Source: Streptomyces spinoverrucosus (GTDB lineage Bacteria > Actinomycetota > Actinomycetes > Streptomycetales > Streptomycetaceae). From it: a stretch of 64,000 bases of DNA. Each line of letters opens with the position of its first letter. Position 1 is the first letter of the stretch. Of this stretch, positions 24,942-32,481 are shown in pieces. The position numbers and the translations under genes were made by a program. The stretch spans positions 186,001 through 250,000 of the forward strand of contig NZ_BJND01000005.1 of the NCBI RefSeq assembly GCF_006539505.1. The letters are read 5' to 3'. Under the pieces are notes generated by a model. That model saw only the letters and a program-made list of their open reading frames with translations, was not told the origin of the DNA and did not search any database.

Positions 24942-25805
24942 TCAGCCCTTCGTGCTGCCCGCGCTGATGCCGGCGATGATGTGCCGCTGGAAGATCAGGA
25001 ACATCGCGACCATCGGGATGCTGGCGATGACCATCGCGGCGATGAGCACGGTCAGCTGGATGTTCTGCGACAGCTGCACGAGCGCCACGCTGATCGGCAT
25101 CCTGTCGGTGTCCGAGAAGACCATCAGCGGCCACAGGAAGTCCTGCCAGACCGCGACCAGCGCGAAGATCGACACGACGCCGAGCACCGGCCGCGACATG
25201 GGCAGCACGATCGACCACAGGATGCGCAGCTTCCCGGCGCCGTCGATCTCGGCGGCCTCCAGCACGTCAGGCGGGATCTGGTCGAAGAACCGTTTGAGGA
25301 GGTAGAGGTTGAAGGCGTTGGCGACCGCCGGCAGCCAGATGGCGAGCGGGTCGTTGAGCAGGCCCAGGTCGGCGACCGTCAGGTACTTCGGTACGACGAG
25401 GGCCTGGGCCGGGACCATCAGGGTGGCCAGGATGCCGCCGAGGATCACCTTGCCGAAGACCGGCCTCAGCCTGGACAGGGCGTAGGCGGCGGCCGTGCAC
25501 AGCACCAGCTGGAACAGCCAGGCGCCGGCCGCCTGGACGACCGTGTTCCACAGGTGGGTCGGCAGCTGCATCAGGTCCCAGGCGTCGGTGTAGCCGCTGA
25601 GCTGCCACTGCTTCGGGACGAGGGTGGGCGGGGTCTGCGCCACCTCGTCCGGTGACTTCATCGCGCCGGTCACCATCCAGTAGACGGGGAACAGGAAGGC
25701 GAGCGCGAAGAGCAGTACGACGGAGGTGAAGACGGTCCAGTAGACGGCCCTGCCGCGCGGGCGGGCCAGGGCGGCCGGGGAGACAAGGGTGCGGGTGCTG
25801 CTCAT
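24942..25805 (-). CDS. Carbohydrate ABC transporter permease (MalG-like)
   Basis: A 287-residue permease with six membrane segments and the CUT1 EAA loop EAAEIDGAGKLRILWSIVLP. The N-terminal 25 residues are cytoplasmic, and the first membrane helix is VFTSVVLLFALAFLFPVYWM. ATG at 25805 overlaps the stop of the upstream permease by 4 bp, so the pair is coupled. It works with the MalF-like subunit and the lipoprotein upstream. No ATPase gene is in the operon; CUT1 importers in Streptomyces usually share the housekeeping MsiK ATPase. Confidence 0.92.
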   Translation of the reverse strand: MSSTRTLVSPAALARPRGRAVYWTVFTSVVLLFALAFLFPVYWMVTGAMKSPDEVAQTPPTLVPKQWQLSGYTDAWDLMQLPTHLWNTVVQAAGAWLFQLVLCTAAAYALSRLRPVFGKVILGGILATLMVPAQALVVPKYLTVADLGLLNDPLAIWLPAVANAFNLYLLKRFFDQIPPDVLEAAEIDGAGKLRILWSIVLPMSRPVLGVVSIFALVAVWQDFLWPLMVFSDTDRMPISVALVQLSQNIQLTVLIAAMVIASIPMVAMFLIFQRHIIAGISAGSTKG

Positions 25806-26677
25806 GCGTCCTCCCCTTCGGAGCGGGTGAGCCGCAGATAGAGCGCGGAGAAGAGACCGAGGACGACGAGCAGCATCACGCTGAGGGCGCAGGCGCCGCC
25901 GAAGTCGTTGTAGAGGAAGGCGTACTTGTAGATGAGGTAGAGGACGGTGACCGTGGCGTTCTCCGGGCCGCCGCCGGTGATGACGAACGGCTCGGTGAAG
26001 ACCTGCATGGTGGCGATGACCTGGAGGAGCATCAGCATCAGGATCACGAACCGGGTCTGCGGGATCGTGACGTGCCGGACGCGTTGCAGCAGGTTGGCGC
26101 CGTCCAGTTCGGCCGCCTCGTACAGCTCGCCGGGGATGGACTGCAGGGCGGCCAGGTAGATCAGGACGGTGCCGCCCATGTTGGCCCAGGTGGCGACGAT
26201 GACGAGGGAGACCAGGGCGGTGTCGGCGCCGTTGGACCAGTTCGAGGTGGGCAGGTGCGCAAAGCGCAGCACCTCGTTGGCGAGGCCGGTGCCGGGGTCG
26301 TAGAACCACTTCCACAGCAGGGCGCTGACCACCGGCGGGATCATCACCGGCAGGTAGACGACGATCCGGAAGAACGACTTCGCGTGCCTCAACTCGTTGA
26401 GCACCAGGGCCAGTACGAACGGGATCGCGAAGCCGATCAGCAGCGCGAGCAGGGTGAAGGTGAGGGTGTTGCGCCAGGCGGCGGCGAACTCCGGGTCGTC
26501 GAGGACGCGGGTGAAGTTGGCGGTGCCGACCCACTCGGGCGGGGCGCCGGGCGTGTACTTCTGGAAGGCGATCACGATGGCGCGGATCGCCGGGTACCAG
26601 GAGAACAGGCCGAAGCAGATCAGGCCGCCGAGCAGGAAGGCGTAGGCGCGGGCCTGGTCGGCCAGGCGGCGCGTCAT
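25802..26677 (-). CDS. Carbohydrate ABC transporter permease (MalF-like)
   Basis: A 291-residue permease opening with MTRRLADQARAYAFLLGG. It has about six helices and the coupling loop YEAAELDGANLLQRVRHVTIP. It begins 6 bp after the substrate-binding protein gene and overlaps the MalG-like gene by 4 bp. It is the second channel subunit of the importer. Confidence 0.92.
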   Translation of the reverse strand: MTRRLADQARAYAFLLGGLICFGLFSWYPAIRAIVIAFQKYTPGAPPEWVGTANFTRVLDDPEFAAAWRNTLTFTLLALLIGFAIPFVLALVLNELRHAKSFFRIVVYLPVMIPPVVSALLWKWFYDPGTGLANEVLRFAHLPTSNWSNGADTALVSLVIVATWANMGGTVLIYLAALQSIPGELYEAAELDGANLLQRVRHVTIPQTRFVILMLMLLQVIATMQVFTEPFVITGGGPENATVTVLYLIYKYAFLYNDFGGACALSVMLLVVLGLFSALYLRLTRSEGEDA

Positions 26678-26683
26678 CGCCGG

Positions 26684-28033
26684 TCAGCCCCGGGCCAGGA
26701 TGCCGTCGATCTTGCCGGAGGCGTCCTTGAGGAGTTGGTCGATGTCGGCGTCCTCGTTGGTGAGGACGGCCGAGACCACGCCGTCGAGGACGGAGTAGAT
26801 CTGCTGGGCGTTCGGCGGCTCGATCTTCATCTCCAGGCTCTGGTTGCCGTCGAGGAAGGCCTCGTAGTTCTCCACGGGCACATTGGCGTTGGCCTGCTTG
26901 ACCTGCTGGTCCTTCTCGTCGGCGGCGCCGGTGAACAGGCGCGGCTCGGGCAGGCCGACCGGCGCGTCGTGCTGCTTGGCGCGGGCGTAGTCGCCTAGGA
27001 AGCCGTCGCCGGGGGTGAGGAACATGTGGTCGAGCCACTTCAGACCCGCTCGGATCTGCTCGGGCGTGGCCCTCTTGTTGAACATGTAGCCGTCACCGCC
27101 GATGAGGGTGGCCCGGCCGCCGGGCATGGGCGCGATGGCGATGTCCTCGTAGTCGGCGCCCTTCTCCTTGACCAGGATGGGGATGTTGTCGGGGGCGGCG
27201 AGGTACATGCCGAGCTTGCCGGAGCCCATCATCTGCTGGACGTCGTTGATGACGAGCAACTGCTTGCTGCCCATCGAGTCGTCCTCCCAGCGCATGTCGT
27301 GCAGGGTCGTGAGGACCGCGCGGCCCTCGGGGGTGTCGACGGTGGCCTTCTTGCCGTCGGCGCTGACGACGTCGCCGCCCTGGGAGTACAGCTCGGCGGT
27401 GAAGTGCCAGCCGCCCTGGTTCTGCGCGCTGTAGTCGGCGTAGCCGACGATGCCGTCGCCGAGGGCGGCGATCTTCTTGGCGGCTGTCCGCACCTCGTCC
27501 CAGGTGGTGGGCGGCTGGTCGGGGTCGAGGCCCGCCTTCTCGAAGAGCTCGCGGTGGTAGATCAGGCCCATCGAGTAGCCGGTGCGCGGGATGCCGTAGA
27601 TCTTCCCGTCGACGGTGTAGATGTCGCGCAGCTGCTGCTGGATGGTCTCGTAGCTCTTCAGCTCCTTGACGTACGGCGTGAGATCGGCCGCCTGGTTGAT
27701 GTCGACGACGTGCCTGGCGTCGGTGAAGTACGTGTAGAAGACGTCCTCCATCTGCCCGCCGGCGAGCTTGGCGTCGAACGTCTTGGGGTCCTGGCAGGGG
27801 AACGCGTCGTGCGGGACGACGTCGATGTCCGGGTTCCGTTTCTCGAACGCGGCGACGTCCTCCTCGAAGAACTGCCGGTCGACCTTGGCGCTCTTGGGCG
27901 GCATGCAGTTGACCGTGATGCGGGTCTTGCCGCTCGCCGAGTCGTCCTCGCCGCCCGATCCGCAGGCAGACAGGGCGAGGGAGGAACAGGCCAGGAGCGT
28001 GAGCAGGGTACGGCGGAACCCGGTGCGTCTCAT
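26684..28033 (-). CDS. Extracellular sugar-binding lipoprotein of a CUT1 ABC importer
   Basis: A 449-residue protein with lipobox LALSAC (Cys24), a short Gly/Ser tether and an SBP_bac_1 fold (KRNPDIDVVPHDAFP, and later VPVENYEAFLDGNQSLE). ATG at 28033 has GAAGGGG about 6 nt upstream; the frame extends 21 codons further but without a ribosome site. It is the first gene of the five-gene operon and lies 110 bp downstream of the LacI gene. Given the GH13 and GH87-like enzymes in the operon, alpha-gluco-oligosaccharides such as nigero-oligosaccharides are the likely ligand. Confidence 0.92.
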   Translation of the reverse strand: MRRTGFRRTLLTLLACSSLALSACGSGGEDDSASGKTRITVNCMPPKSAKVDRQFFEEDVAAFEKRNPDIDVVPHDAFPCQDPKTFDAKLAGGQMEDVFYTYFTDARHVVDINQAADLTPYVKELKSYETIQQQLRDIYTVDGKIYGIPRTGYSMGLIYHRELFEKAGLDPDQPPTTWDEVRTAAKKIAALGDGIVGYADYSAQNQGGWHFTAELYSQGGDVVSADGKKATVDTPEGRAVLTTLHDMRWEDDSMGSKQLLVINDVQQMMGSGKLGMYLAAPDNIPILVKEKGADYEDIAIAPMPGGRATLIGGDGYMFNKRATPEQIRAGLKWLDHMFLTPGDGFLGDYARAKQHDAPVGLPEPRLFTGAADEKDQQVKQANANVPVENYEAFLDGNQSLEMKIEPPNAQQIYSVLDGVVSAVLTNEDADIDQLLKDASGKIDGILARG

Positions 28034-28143
28034 CGGTGGACCCCTTCGGGCAGGAGCGGTGGGCGCCGCACACTCAAGCACCGCCGACATCGCCACGCAA
28101 GATGTCGCGCAGAGATTGCAATTATTCGACAGCAGACTGGATC

Positions 28144-29142
28144 TCAGTCACGTGGCGCTTGCGCGGTCGAGCCCCGCACCACCAACTCCGGCTCGAACAG
28201 CAGCTCTTCGGCCGCTACGGCACTACCACCGATCTGCGCGTTCAGCAGCTCCACGACCGCCCGCCCCATGGACTCGATGGGCTGGCGCACGGTGGTCAGC
28301 GGCGGCTCGGTGCAGTTCATCAGCGCGGAGTCGTCGTAGCCGACGACGGAGATCTGTGACGGTACGTCGAGTCCCTTGCGACGGGCGGCGCGTACGACGC
28401 CGAGCGCGAGGGGGTCGCTGGCGCAGATGAAGCCCGTGACCCCGCGGTCGATGAGCCGGGCGGCGGCGGCGTGGCCGCCCTCGATGGAGAAGATGGCCCG
28501 CGCCACGTGCTCGTCCGGCAGGTCACCGGCGATCGCCCGGGCGGCGGCCAGTTTGCGCGCCGACGGCACATGGTCGCCGGGGCCCAGGACCAGGCCGATC
28601 CGCTCGTGGCCGAGGGAGGCCAGATGCCGCCAGGCCTGTTCGACGGCGACCGCGTCGTCGCAGGAGACACCGGGGAAGCCGAGGTGCTCGATGGCGGCGT
28701 TCACCAGGACGACCGGGATGTTGCGGTCGGCGAGCAGCCGGTAGTGGTCGTGCGGGGCGTCGGCCTGGGCGTACAGGCCGCCGGCGAACACGACGCCGGA
28801 AACCTGCTGTTGCAGCAGCAGCGCCACGTAGTCGGCCTCGGAGACACCGCCCTTGGTCTGCGTGCACAGCACCGGCGTCAGGCCGAGCTGGGCGAGCGCA
28901 CCGCCGATGACCTCGGCGAACGCCGGGAAGATGGGGTTCTGCAGCTCGGGCAGGACCAGGCCGACGAGGCGGGCGCGTTCGCCGCGCAGCTGGGTGGGGC
29001 GCTCGTAGCCGAGGACGTCGAGCGCGGACAGCACGGCCTGCCGGGTGGCTTCGGAGACCCCGGGCTTGCCGTTGAGCACCCGGCTGACTGTGGCCTCGCT
29101 GACCCCGACCTTCTTCGCCACTTCCGCAAGTCGTCGTGTCAT
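28144..29142 (-). CDS. LacI family transcriptional regulator
   Basis: A 332-residue repressor. The helix-turn-helix is at residues 5-25 (LAEVAKKVGVSEATVSRVLN) with hinge VLSALDVLGYERP, followed by the periplasmic-binding-like effector domain (GLVLPELQNPIFP onward, ending EELLFEPELVVRGS). It lies immediately upstream of the sugar operon in the same direction and probably represses it in the absence of an imported oligosaccharide. GCAAG/CTTGC elements occur before its own start, and a TTGCAA palindrome (28116-28121) sits in the gap before the binding-protein gene. Confidence 0.92.
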   Translation of the reverse strand: MTRRLAEVAKKVGVSEATVSRVLNGKPGVSEATRQAVLSALDVLGYERPTQLRGERARLVGLVLPELQNPIFPAFAEVIGGALAQLGLTPVLCTQTKGGVSEADYVALLLQQQVSGVVFAGGLYAQADAPHDHYRLLADRNIPVVLVNAAIEHLGFPGVSCDDAVAVEQAWRHLASLGHERIGLVLGPGDHVPSARKLAAARAIAGDLPDEHVARAIFSIEGGHAAAARLIDRGVTGFICASDPLALGVVRAARRKGLDVPSQISVVGYDDSALMNCTEPPLTTVRQPIESMGRAVVELLNAQIGGSAVAAEELLFEPELVVRGSTAQAPRD

Positions 29143-29166
29143 GCGCGCAAGAATAGCGCAAGCGAT

Positions 29167-29179
29167 GCAAGTGGCTTGC
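29167..29179. promoter_or_regulatory. Candidate LacI-family operator upstream of the regulator
   Basis: GCAAG-TGG-CTTGC is a perfect 13-bp palindrome 25 bp before the lacI-type start. Further GCAAG or CTTGC half-sites lie at about 29146-29164 and 29196-29202. Reduced matches (ACGCAAG and TTGCAA at 28095-28121) occur before the binding-protein gene. Confidence 0.5.
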
Positions 29180-29282
29180 GTCAAGTCACACAACTGGCTT
29201 GCGTACGGGAGAGGTCCCGTCGGCAGTCGCACCCCGGCCCGACCGTGGCGCCGTCGGCGACCTGAACGCCGACGGTGCCCGG

Positions 29283-29954
29283 TCAGGCCTCGGGGGTGGG
29301 TACCACCGTGAGATGGCTCGCGGTACTGCGGTCGCGGGAGCGGCGGCGCGGGGCGGGGGCGGGCCGACGGGGCTCGCGCAGCACCATCGTGAGCCGGGTG
29401 CAGCCCATGCCCTGCAGGGTCCTGGGCGTCTCGGCGACGATCCGGCAGTCGGTGGCGCCCCAGCGCGGGTCGGGGTGCAGCAGCGGACGGACGGCCCCGT
29501 CGTGCTCGACGGCCGCCTCGCCGACCGCGCGCACCCAGTGCGGCAGCCCGTGCCGGTAGGCGGCCTCCATGATTGGGTCCTGTGCGATCTCCCGACGGAT
29601 GGCCTGCAAGCCGTGGTCGTGGCCGTGCCGCTCCACGGCGGCGGCGAAGTGCGCAAGCATCGGCAGACACCAGCGCGACTCGTGCTCGCCGAGCACACTG
29701 GAGGCGTCCGGGTGGAACAGCACGAACCTCAGGAAGTTGTCGCCCGGCATGGCCGTCGGATGCGGCGCGATGCCGCGGAAGAGTGACGCGAAAGCGCTGT
29801 TGGCCAGGACGACGTCCCAGCGGTGGTCGACGACCACGGACGGAAAGGGCACGGCCTCCATGAAGGTGGCGTAGTCCTGGAGATACGACTGGGCCTCGGG
29901 ATCCTCGGGGACGGACCGCAACGCGGACCGCTGCCCTCCTGCCTGCTGTGCCAT
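29283..29954 (-). CDS. Orphan MmyB-type ligand-binding domain protein without a helix-turn-helix
   Basis: A 223-residue protein resembling the C-terminal MLTR_LBD (PAS-like) domain of MmyB/XRE regulators: VVVDHRWDVVLANSAFASLF near residue 40, NFLRFVLFHPDAS near 75, and the two-turn helix block HFAAAVERHGHD. Full-length family members begin with a helix-turn-helix of about 80 residues; here only about 25 residues precede the domain. The C-terminal 30 residues are Arg/Pro-rich. ATG at 29954 follows AGAGGGGTGA. It is divergent from the XRE/ImmA-like pair. It may bind a small molecule and act through another DNA-binding partner; that is inference. Confidence 0.7.
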   Translation of the reverse strand: MAQQAGGQRSALRSVPEDPEAQSYLQDYATFMEAVPFPSVVVDHRWDVVLANSAFASLFRGIAPHPTAMPGDNFLRFVLFHPDASSVLGEHESRWCLPMLAHFAAAVERHGHDHGLQAIRREIAQDPIMEAAYRHGLPHWVRAVGEAAVEHDGAVRPLLHPDPRWGATDCRIVAETPRTLQGMGCTRLTMVLREPRRPAPAPRRRSRDRSTASHLTVVPTPEA

Positions 29955-30069
29955 CGGGAGGTCACCCCTCTTGCCTATGCGGCCTTCACGCGGCGCCCCG
30001 ATCCTGCTGCCCCGAAGCTTTCTGTGTCAACTATCGTGGCATTTCGTGCCGGTTGACGGCTGAAATTGG

Positions 30070-30081
30070 CCACAGTTGTGG
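30070..30081. promoter_or_regulatory. Candidate operator in the orphan-LBD/XRE divergent spacer
   Basis: CCACA-GT-TGTGG is a perfect 12-bp palindrome in the 223-bp spacer 29955-30177, 97 bp before the XRE start. The sequence just upstream (30021-30068) is unusually AT-rich for this chromosome, with GTTGACGG at about 30052, consistent with promoters there. Confidence 0.45.
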
Positions 30082-30177
30082 CGAGACCTGGATGTGAGTT
30101 CGAAGCACCGGCTACTCTCCGGGAAGTTCACGGCAACCGCTCGCGAGAAGTACGTGAGAGACGTAGGAGACCTGTCG

Positions 30178-30834
30178 GTGACGGATGGCTACGAGGTTCC
30201 CGGCGCCACGGCGACGGCCACCCTGCCGGCCGTGATCGCCCGCGTCACCGCGCTCGCCGACCGGCTCGGCGTGCCGCACGCGGAGGTCTTCGACACCGCC
30301 CGGCTCTCCGTTGCCTGCGGTGTCCCCGAGCCCGTCGTCAAGGACCTGCTGCGCGGCCGCCCCGCCGGCGAGCCCGATGTGCAGGCACGGTTCTTGCAAC
30401 GCCTGGACCTGTTGCGCCGCACTCGGCTGAAACCCAACGGGCGCAAGTACACCCAGCAGGAGATCGCCGACGGCGCCGGGATGTCGCGGCAGCAGGCCGG
30501 TGCCCTCATCAACGGCGACCGGCGCCCCACCATGGAGCACTGCGACGCCATCCAGCGTTTCTTCCGGGTGCGCGCCGGTTTCCTCACGGCCGAGGACCCC
30601 GAGGCGCTCGCGGACACCCTCCAGCGCACCGAGCAGGAGCTGCTGCAGAAGCTCGCCGACCGCGAGCGGGAGGCGGCCGCGGCGGCCGACGACCCGCTGG
30701 AGCGGCTGCTCCAGGACCACGGGGTGCGCGGGATCGCCTGGCGGGCCGCCCAACTGCCCACCGACCAGCACCGCGACAAGGTCGCCGAGTGGCTGGACAT
30801 GCTCCTGGAGAGCGTCAAGCGGCCCGAGTCGTGA
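30178..30834 (+). CDS. XRE-family helix-turn-helix regulator
   Basis: A 218-residue protein. The helix-turn-helix lies at about residues 90-150 (YTQQEIADGAGMSRQQAGALINGDRRP). An N-terminal region of about 85 residues and a C-terminal helical region (LADREREAAAAADDP) flank it. GTG at 30178 is preferred because AGGAG lies 8 nt upstream; longer forms from 30076 or 30154 lack that. The stop overlaps or nearly touches the next gene, which encodes an HExxH protease. XRE/ImmA-type pairs work as repressor and anti-repressor protease, and that relation is likely here. Confidence 0.82.
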   Translation: MTDGYEVPGATATATLPAVIARVTALADRLGVPHAEVFDTARLSVACGVPEPVVKDLLRGRPAGEPDVQARFLQRLDLLRRTRLKPNGRKYTQQEIADGAGMSRQQAGALINGDRRPTMEHCDAIQRFFRVRAGFLTAEDPEALADTLQRTEQELLQKLADREREAAAAADDPLERLLQDHGVRGIAWRAAQLPTDQHRDKVAEWLDMLLESVKRPES

Positions 30835-30848
30835 TCCGGGAGAGAACT

Positions 30849-31397
30849 GTGGGCATCGGTAAGGAAATGCGCCGCCTGTGCGGCGAGCTGGTCACGGAGC
30901 TGGCGCTGCCCGCGCCGGCCCGGCCCGCCGATCTGTACGCCGCGCTGTGCGACGCGATGAGCAGGCGCCGCGGCCGCCCCGTCCACTTCCGCACGGCCGC
31001 CTTCCCGCCCGGCACGGCCAGCGGGCTGTGGCTCGACATGGCCGACCAGGACCTCGTGGTCATCGAGGAACGCACCGCCCCCGACCACCAGTTGGTGATC
31101 CTCGGGCACGAGCTGTGGCACATGAAGGCCGGGCACTGCAGCCATCACGTCGAGGGCGCCGCGGTCGCGGCCCGCTTACTCGACGACAACGCCGACCTCC
31201 AGGCGACCGTCCTGAAGGTCGCGGCCCGCACCCGCTTCGACCTCGCCGACGAGAAGGAGGCGGAGAGCTTCGGACTGCTGCTCGCCAGCAAGTGCCGCAC
31301 GTGGCTGGCCGGTTCGGCGCTGCGCGGGCCGGTGCAGCGGGATCATCTGGCGGGGCGGATCGAGGCGTCGCTGGGGTACGTCGGACCGCAGCACTAA
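30849..31397 (+). CDS. ImmA/IrrE-like zinc metalloprotease; contains a TTA codon
   Basis: A 182-residue protein with the zinc motif H87-E-L-W-H91 in LGHELWHMKAGH and a downstream glutamate-rich helix (DEKEAESFG) that could supply the third ligand. ImmA/IrrE proteins cleave partner XRE repressors, which fits the gene directly upstream. The GTG at 30849 has GGGAG 6 nt upstream; a GTG at 30831 overlapping the xre stop is an alternative. Codon 110 (31176-31178) is TTA, one of only two in the window, so production should await bldA leucyl-tRNA and thus development or late growth. Confidence 0.82.
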   Translation: MGIGKEMRRLCGELVTELALPAPARPADLYAALCDAMSRRRGRPVHFRTAAFPPGTASGLWLDMADQDLVVIEERTAPDHQLVILGHELWHMKAGHCSHHVEGAAVAARLLDDNADLQATVLKVAARTRFDLADEKEAESFGLLLASKCRTWLAGSALRGPVQRDHLAGRIEASLGYVGPQH

Positions 31398-31488
31398 CGT
31401 CCGCCGAGCGGGCGAACCGAGGCGCGGCCGAGCCGGATTGTCAGTGGTGGACGGCAAGCTGGAAGTGCGCCGTCGAATGTGGGGGCGT

Positions 31489-31507
31489 ACGTGCCGTCCG
31501 GGCACGT
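31489..31507. promoter_or_regulatory. Inverted repeat before the 78-residue gene
   Basis: ACGTGCC-gtccg-GGCACGT (7-bp arms, 5-bp centre) lies 32 bp before the start at 31539 in the 141-bp gap after the protease gene. It could be an operator or a small hairpin. Confidence 0.35.
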
Positions 31508-31538
31508 GTTGCGACGACGAGGGCGGGAGAGCCGACCG

Positions 31539-31775
31539 ATGCCCACTGCCGTACTGACCGACCGGGAACGCACCGCCGTACAGGCCTATCTGCGCCTGCT
31601 GCACACCGTACGAGCGGCGTTCGACATCGCGGCCGGCCCGCCGGACGCCCGTCGACCACCCGTGGTCGCGCCCGCCGTCCTCGCCGAGGCGGAACAGGCC
31701 CTGGCGGAGGCGGGCCTGACGGGCAATGAGGAGGCGTTCTTCCGTCTGCTGCAGAGCTGGTGCCCGGAGCGCTGA
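31539..31775 (+). CDS. Small hypothetical protein, 78 residues
   Basis: I do not recognise a named family. The protein is predicted to be helical, with LTDRERTAVQAYLRLLHTVR at the N-terminus, a Pro-rich turn and a second helix AVLAEAEQALAEAGL, ending in FFRLLQSWCPER. There is no signal peptide or membrane segment. ATG at 31539 follows GGGAG about 9 nt upstream; an extension to 31479 is open but lacks a site. It ends 25 bp from the convergent phosphopantetheinyl transferase gene. Codon usage is typical of the chromosome, so it is probably real. Confidence 0.6.
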   Translation: MPTAVLTDRERTAVQAYLRLLHTVRAAFDIAAGPPDARRPPVVAPAVLAEAEQALAEAGLTGNEEAFFRLLQSWCPER

Positions 31776-31800
31776 GGGAGGGGACGACCGCCGCACGCCG

Positions 31801-32481
31801 TCAGGCGTGCGGCACCGTCACCGACGTGGCCACCAGCCCCCGCTGGACCGTCCAGCGGCCGTCGAAGGAGCCGAGGCGGCGGCCGTCGACCACGGGCCCG
31901 GGCACGAGCAGTTCGGCATGGAACCGGCCGTGCTGCGCCCCGTCGGGGCCGACGACGATCTCTATGTCGGCCTCCGCGAAGTCCAGCCACTTCCGGGTGA
32001 GCGGGAACCACGCCTTGTAGACGGACTCCTTGGCGCTGAACAGCAGGCGCTCCCAATGGACGCCCGGGTGGCGCGCGGTGAGCCCCCGCAGCCGGTCCTG
32101 CTCGCTCGGCAGGGCCACGGCCTCCAGCACACCGGCCGGGAGCGGCGCGTGCGGTTCGGCGTCGATGCCGAGGGAGGCCAGGTCGGTGGCGCGGACCAGA
32201 GCGGCGGCGGCGTAGCCGTCGCAGTGGGTCATGCTGCCGACCAGCCCGGCCGGCCAGCCGGGCGCGCCGCGCTCGCCGGGCAGGACGGCCTGCGGGGGCA
32301 CGCCGAGCTTCTCCATGGCGCGGCGGGCACAGGCGCGTACGACGGCGAACTCGCGCTGCCGTTTGGCGACGGCCTGCGCGACGATCGCCGCCTCCTCGGG
32401 GTACAGCGGCGCGGGCTCCGTCCCGTCGCTGCCGTGCACCTCGACGGACACCACCGGATCGGGCAGCAGCTCCTCGATCAC
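31801..32481 (-). CDS. 4'-phosphopantetheinyl transferase, Sfp/EntD type
   Basis: A 226-residue Sfp-superfamily enzyme. GIDAEPHAPLP carries the magnesium-binding aspartate and FSAKESVYKAWFPL the WxxKEA-like motif; MTHCDGYAAAA precedes them. It transfers phosphopantetheine from CoA to carrier proteins of polyketide, peptide or fatty-acid synthases. No such synthase lies in the window, so it probably serves clusters elsewhere. GTG at 32481 overlaps the stop of the metallophosphoesterase by 4 bp (GTGA), coupling the two genes. Confidence 0.92.
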   Translation of the reverse strand: MIEELLPDPVVSVEVHGSDGTEPAPLYPEEAAIVAQAVAKRQREFAVVRACARRAMEKLGVPPQAVLPGERGAPGWPAGLVGSMTHCDGYAAAALVRATDLASLGIDAEPHAPLPAGVLEAVALPSEQDRLRGLTARHPGVHWERLLFSAKESVYKAWFPLTRKWLDFAEADIEIVVGPDGAQHGRFHAELLVPGPVVDGRRLGSFDGRWTVQRGLVATSVTVPHA

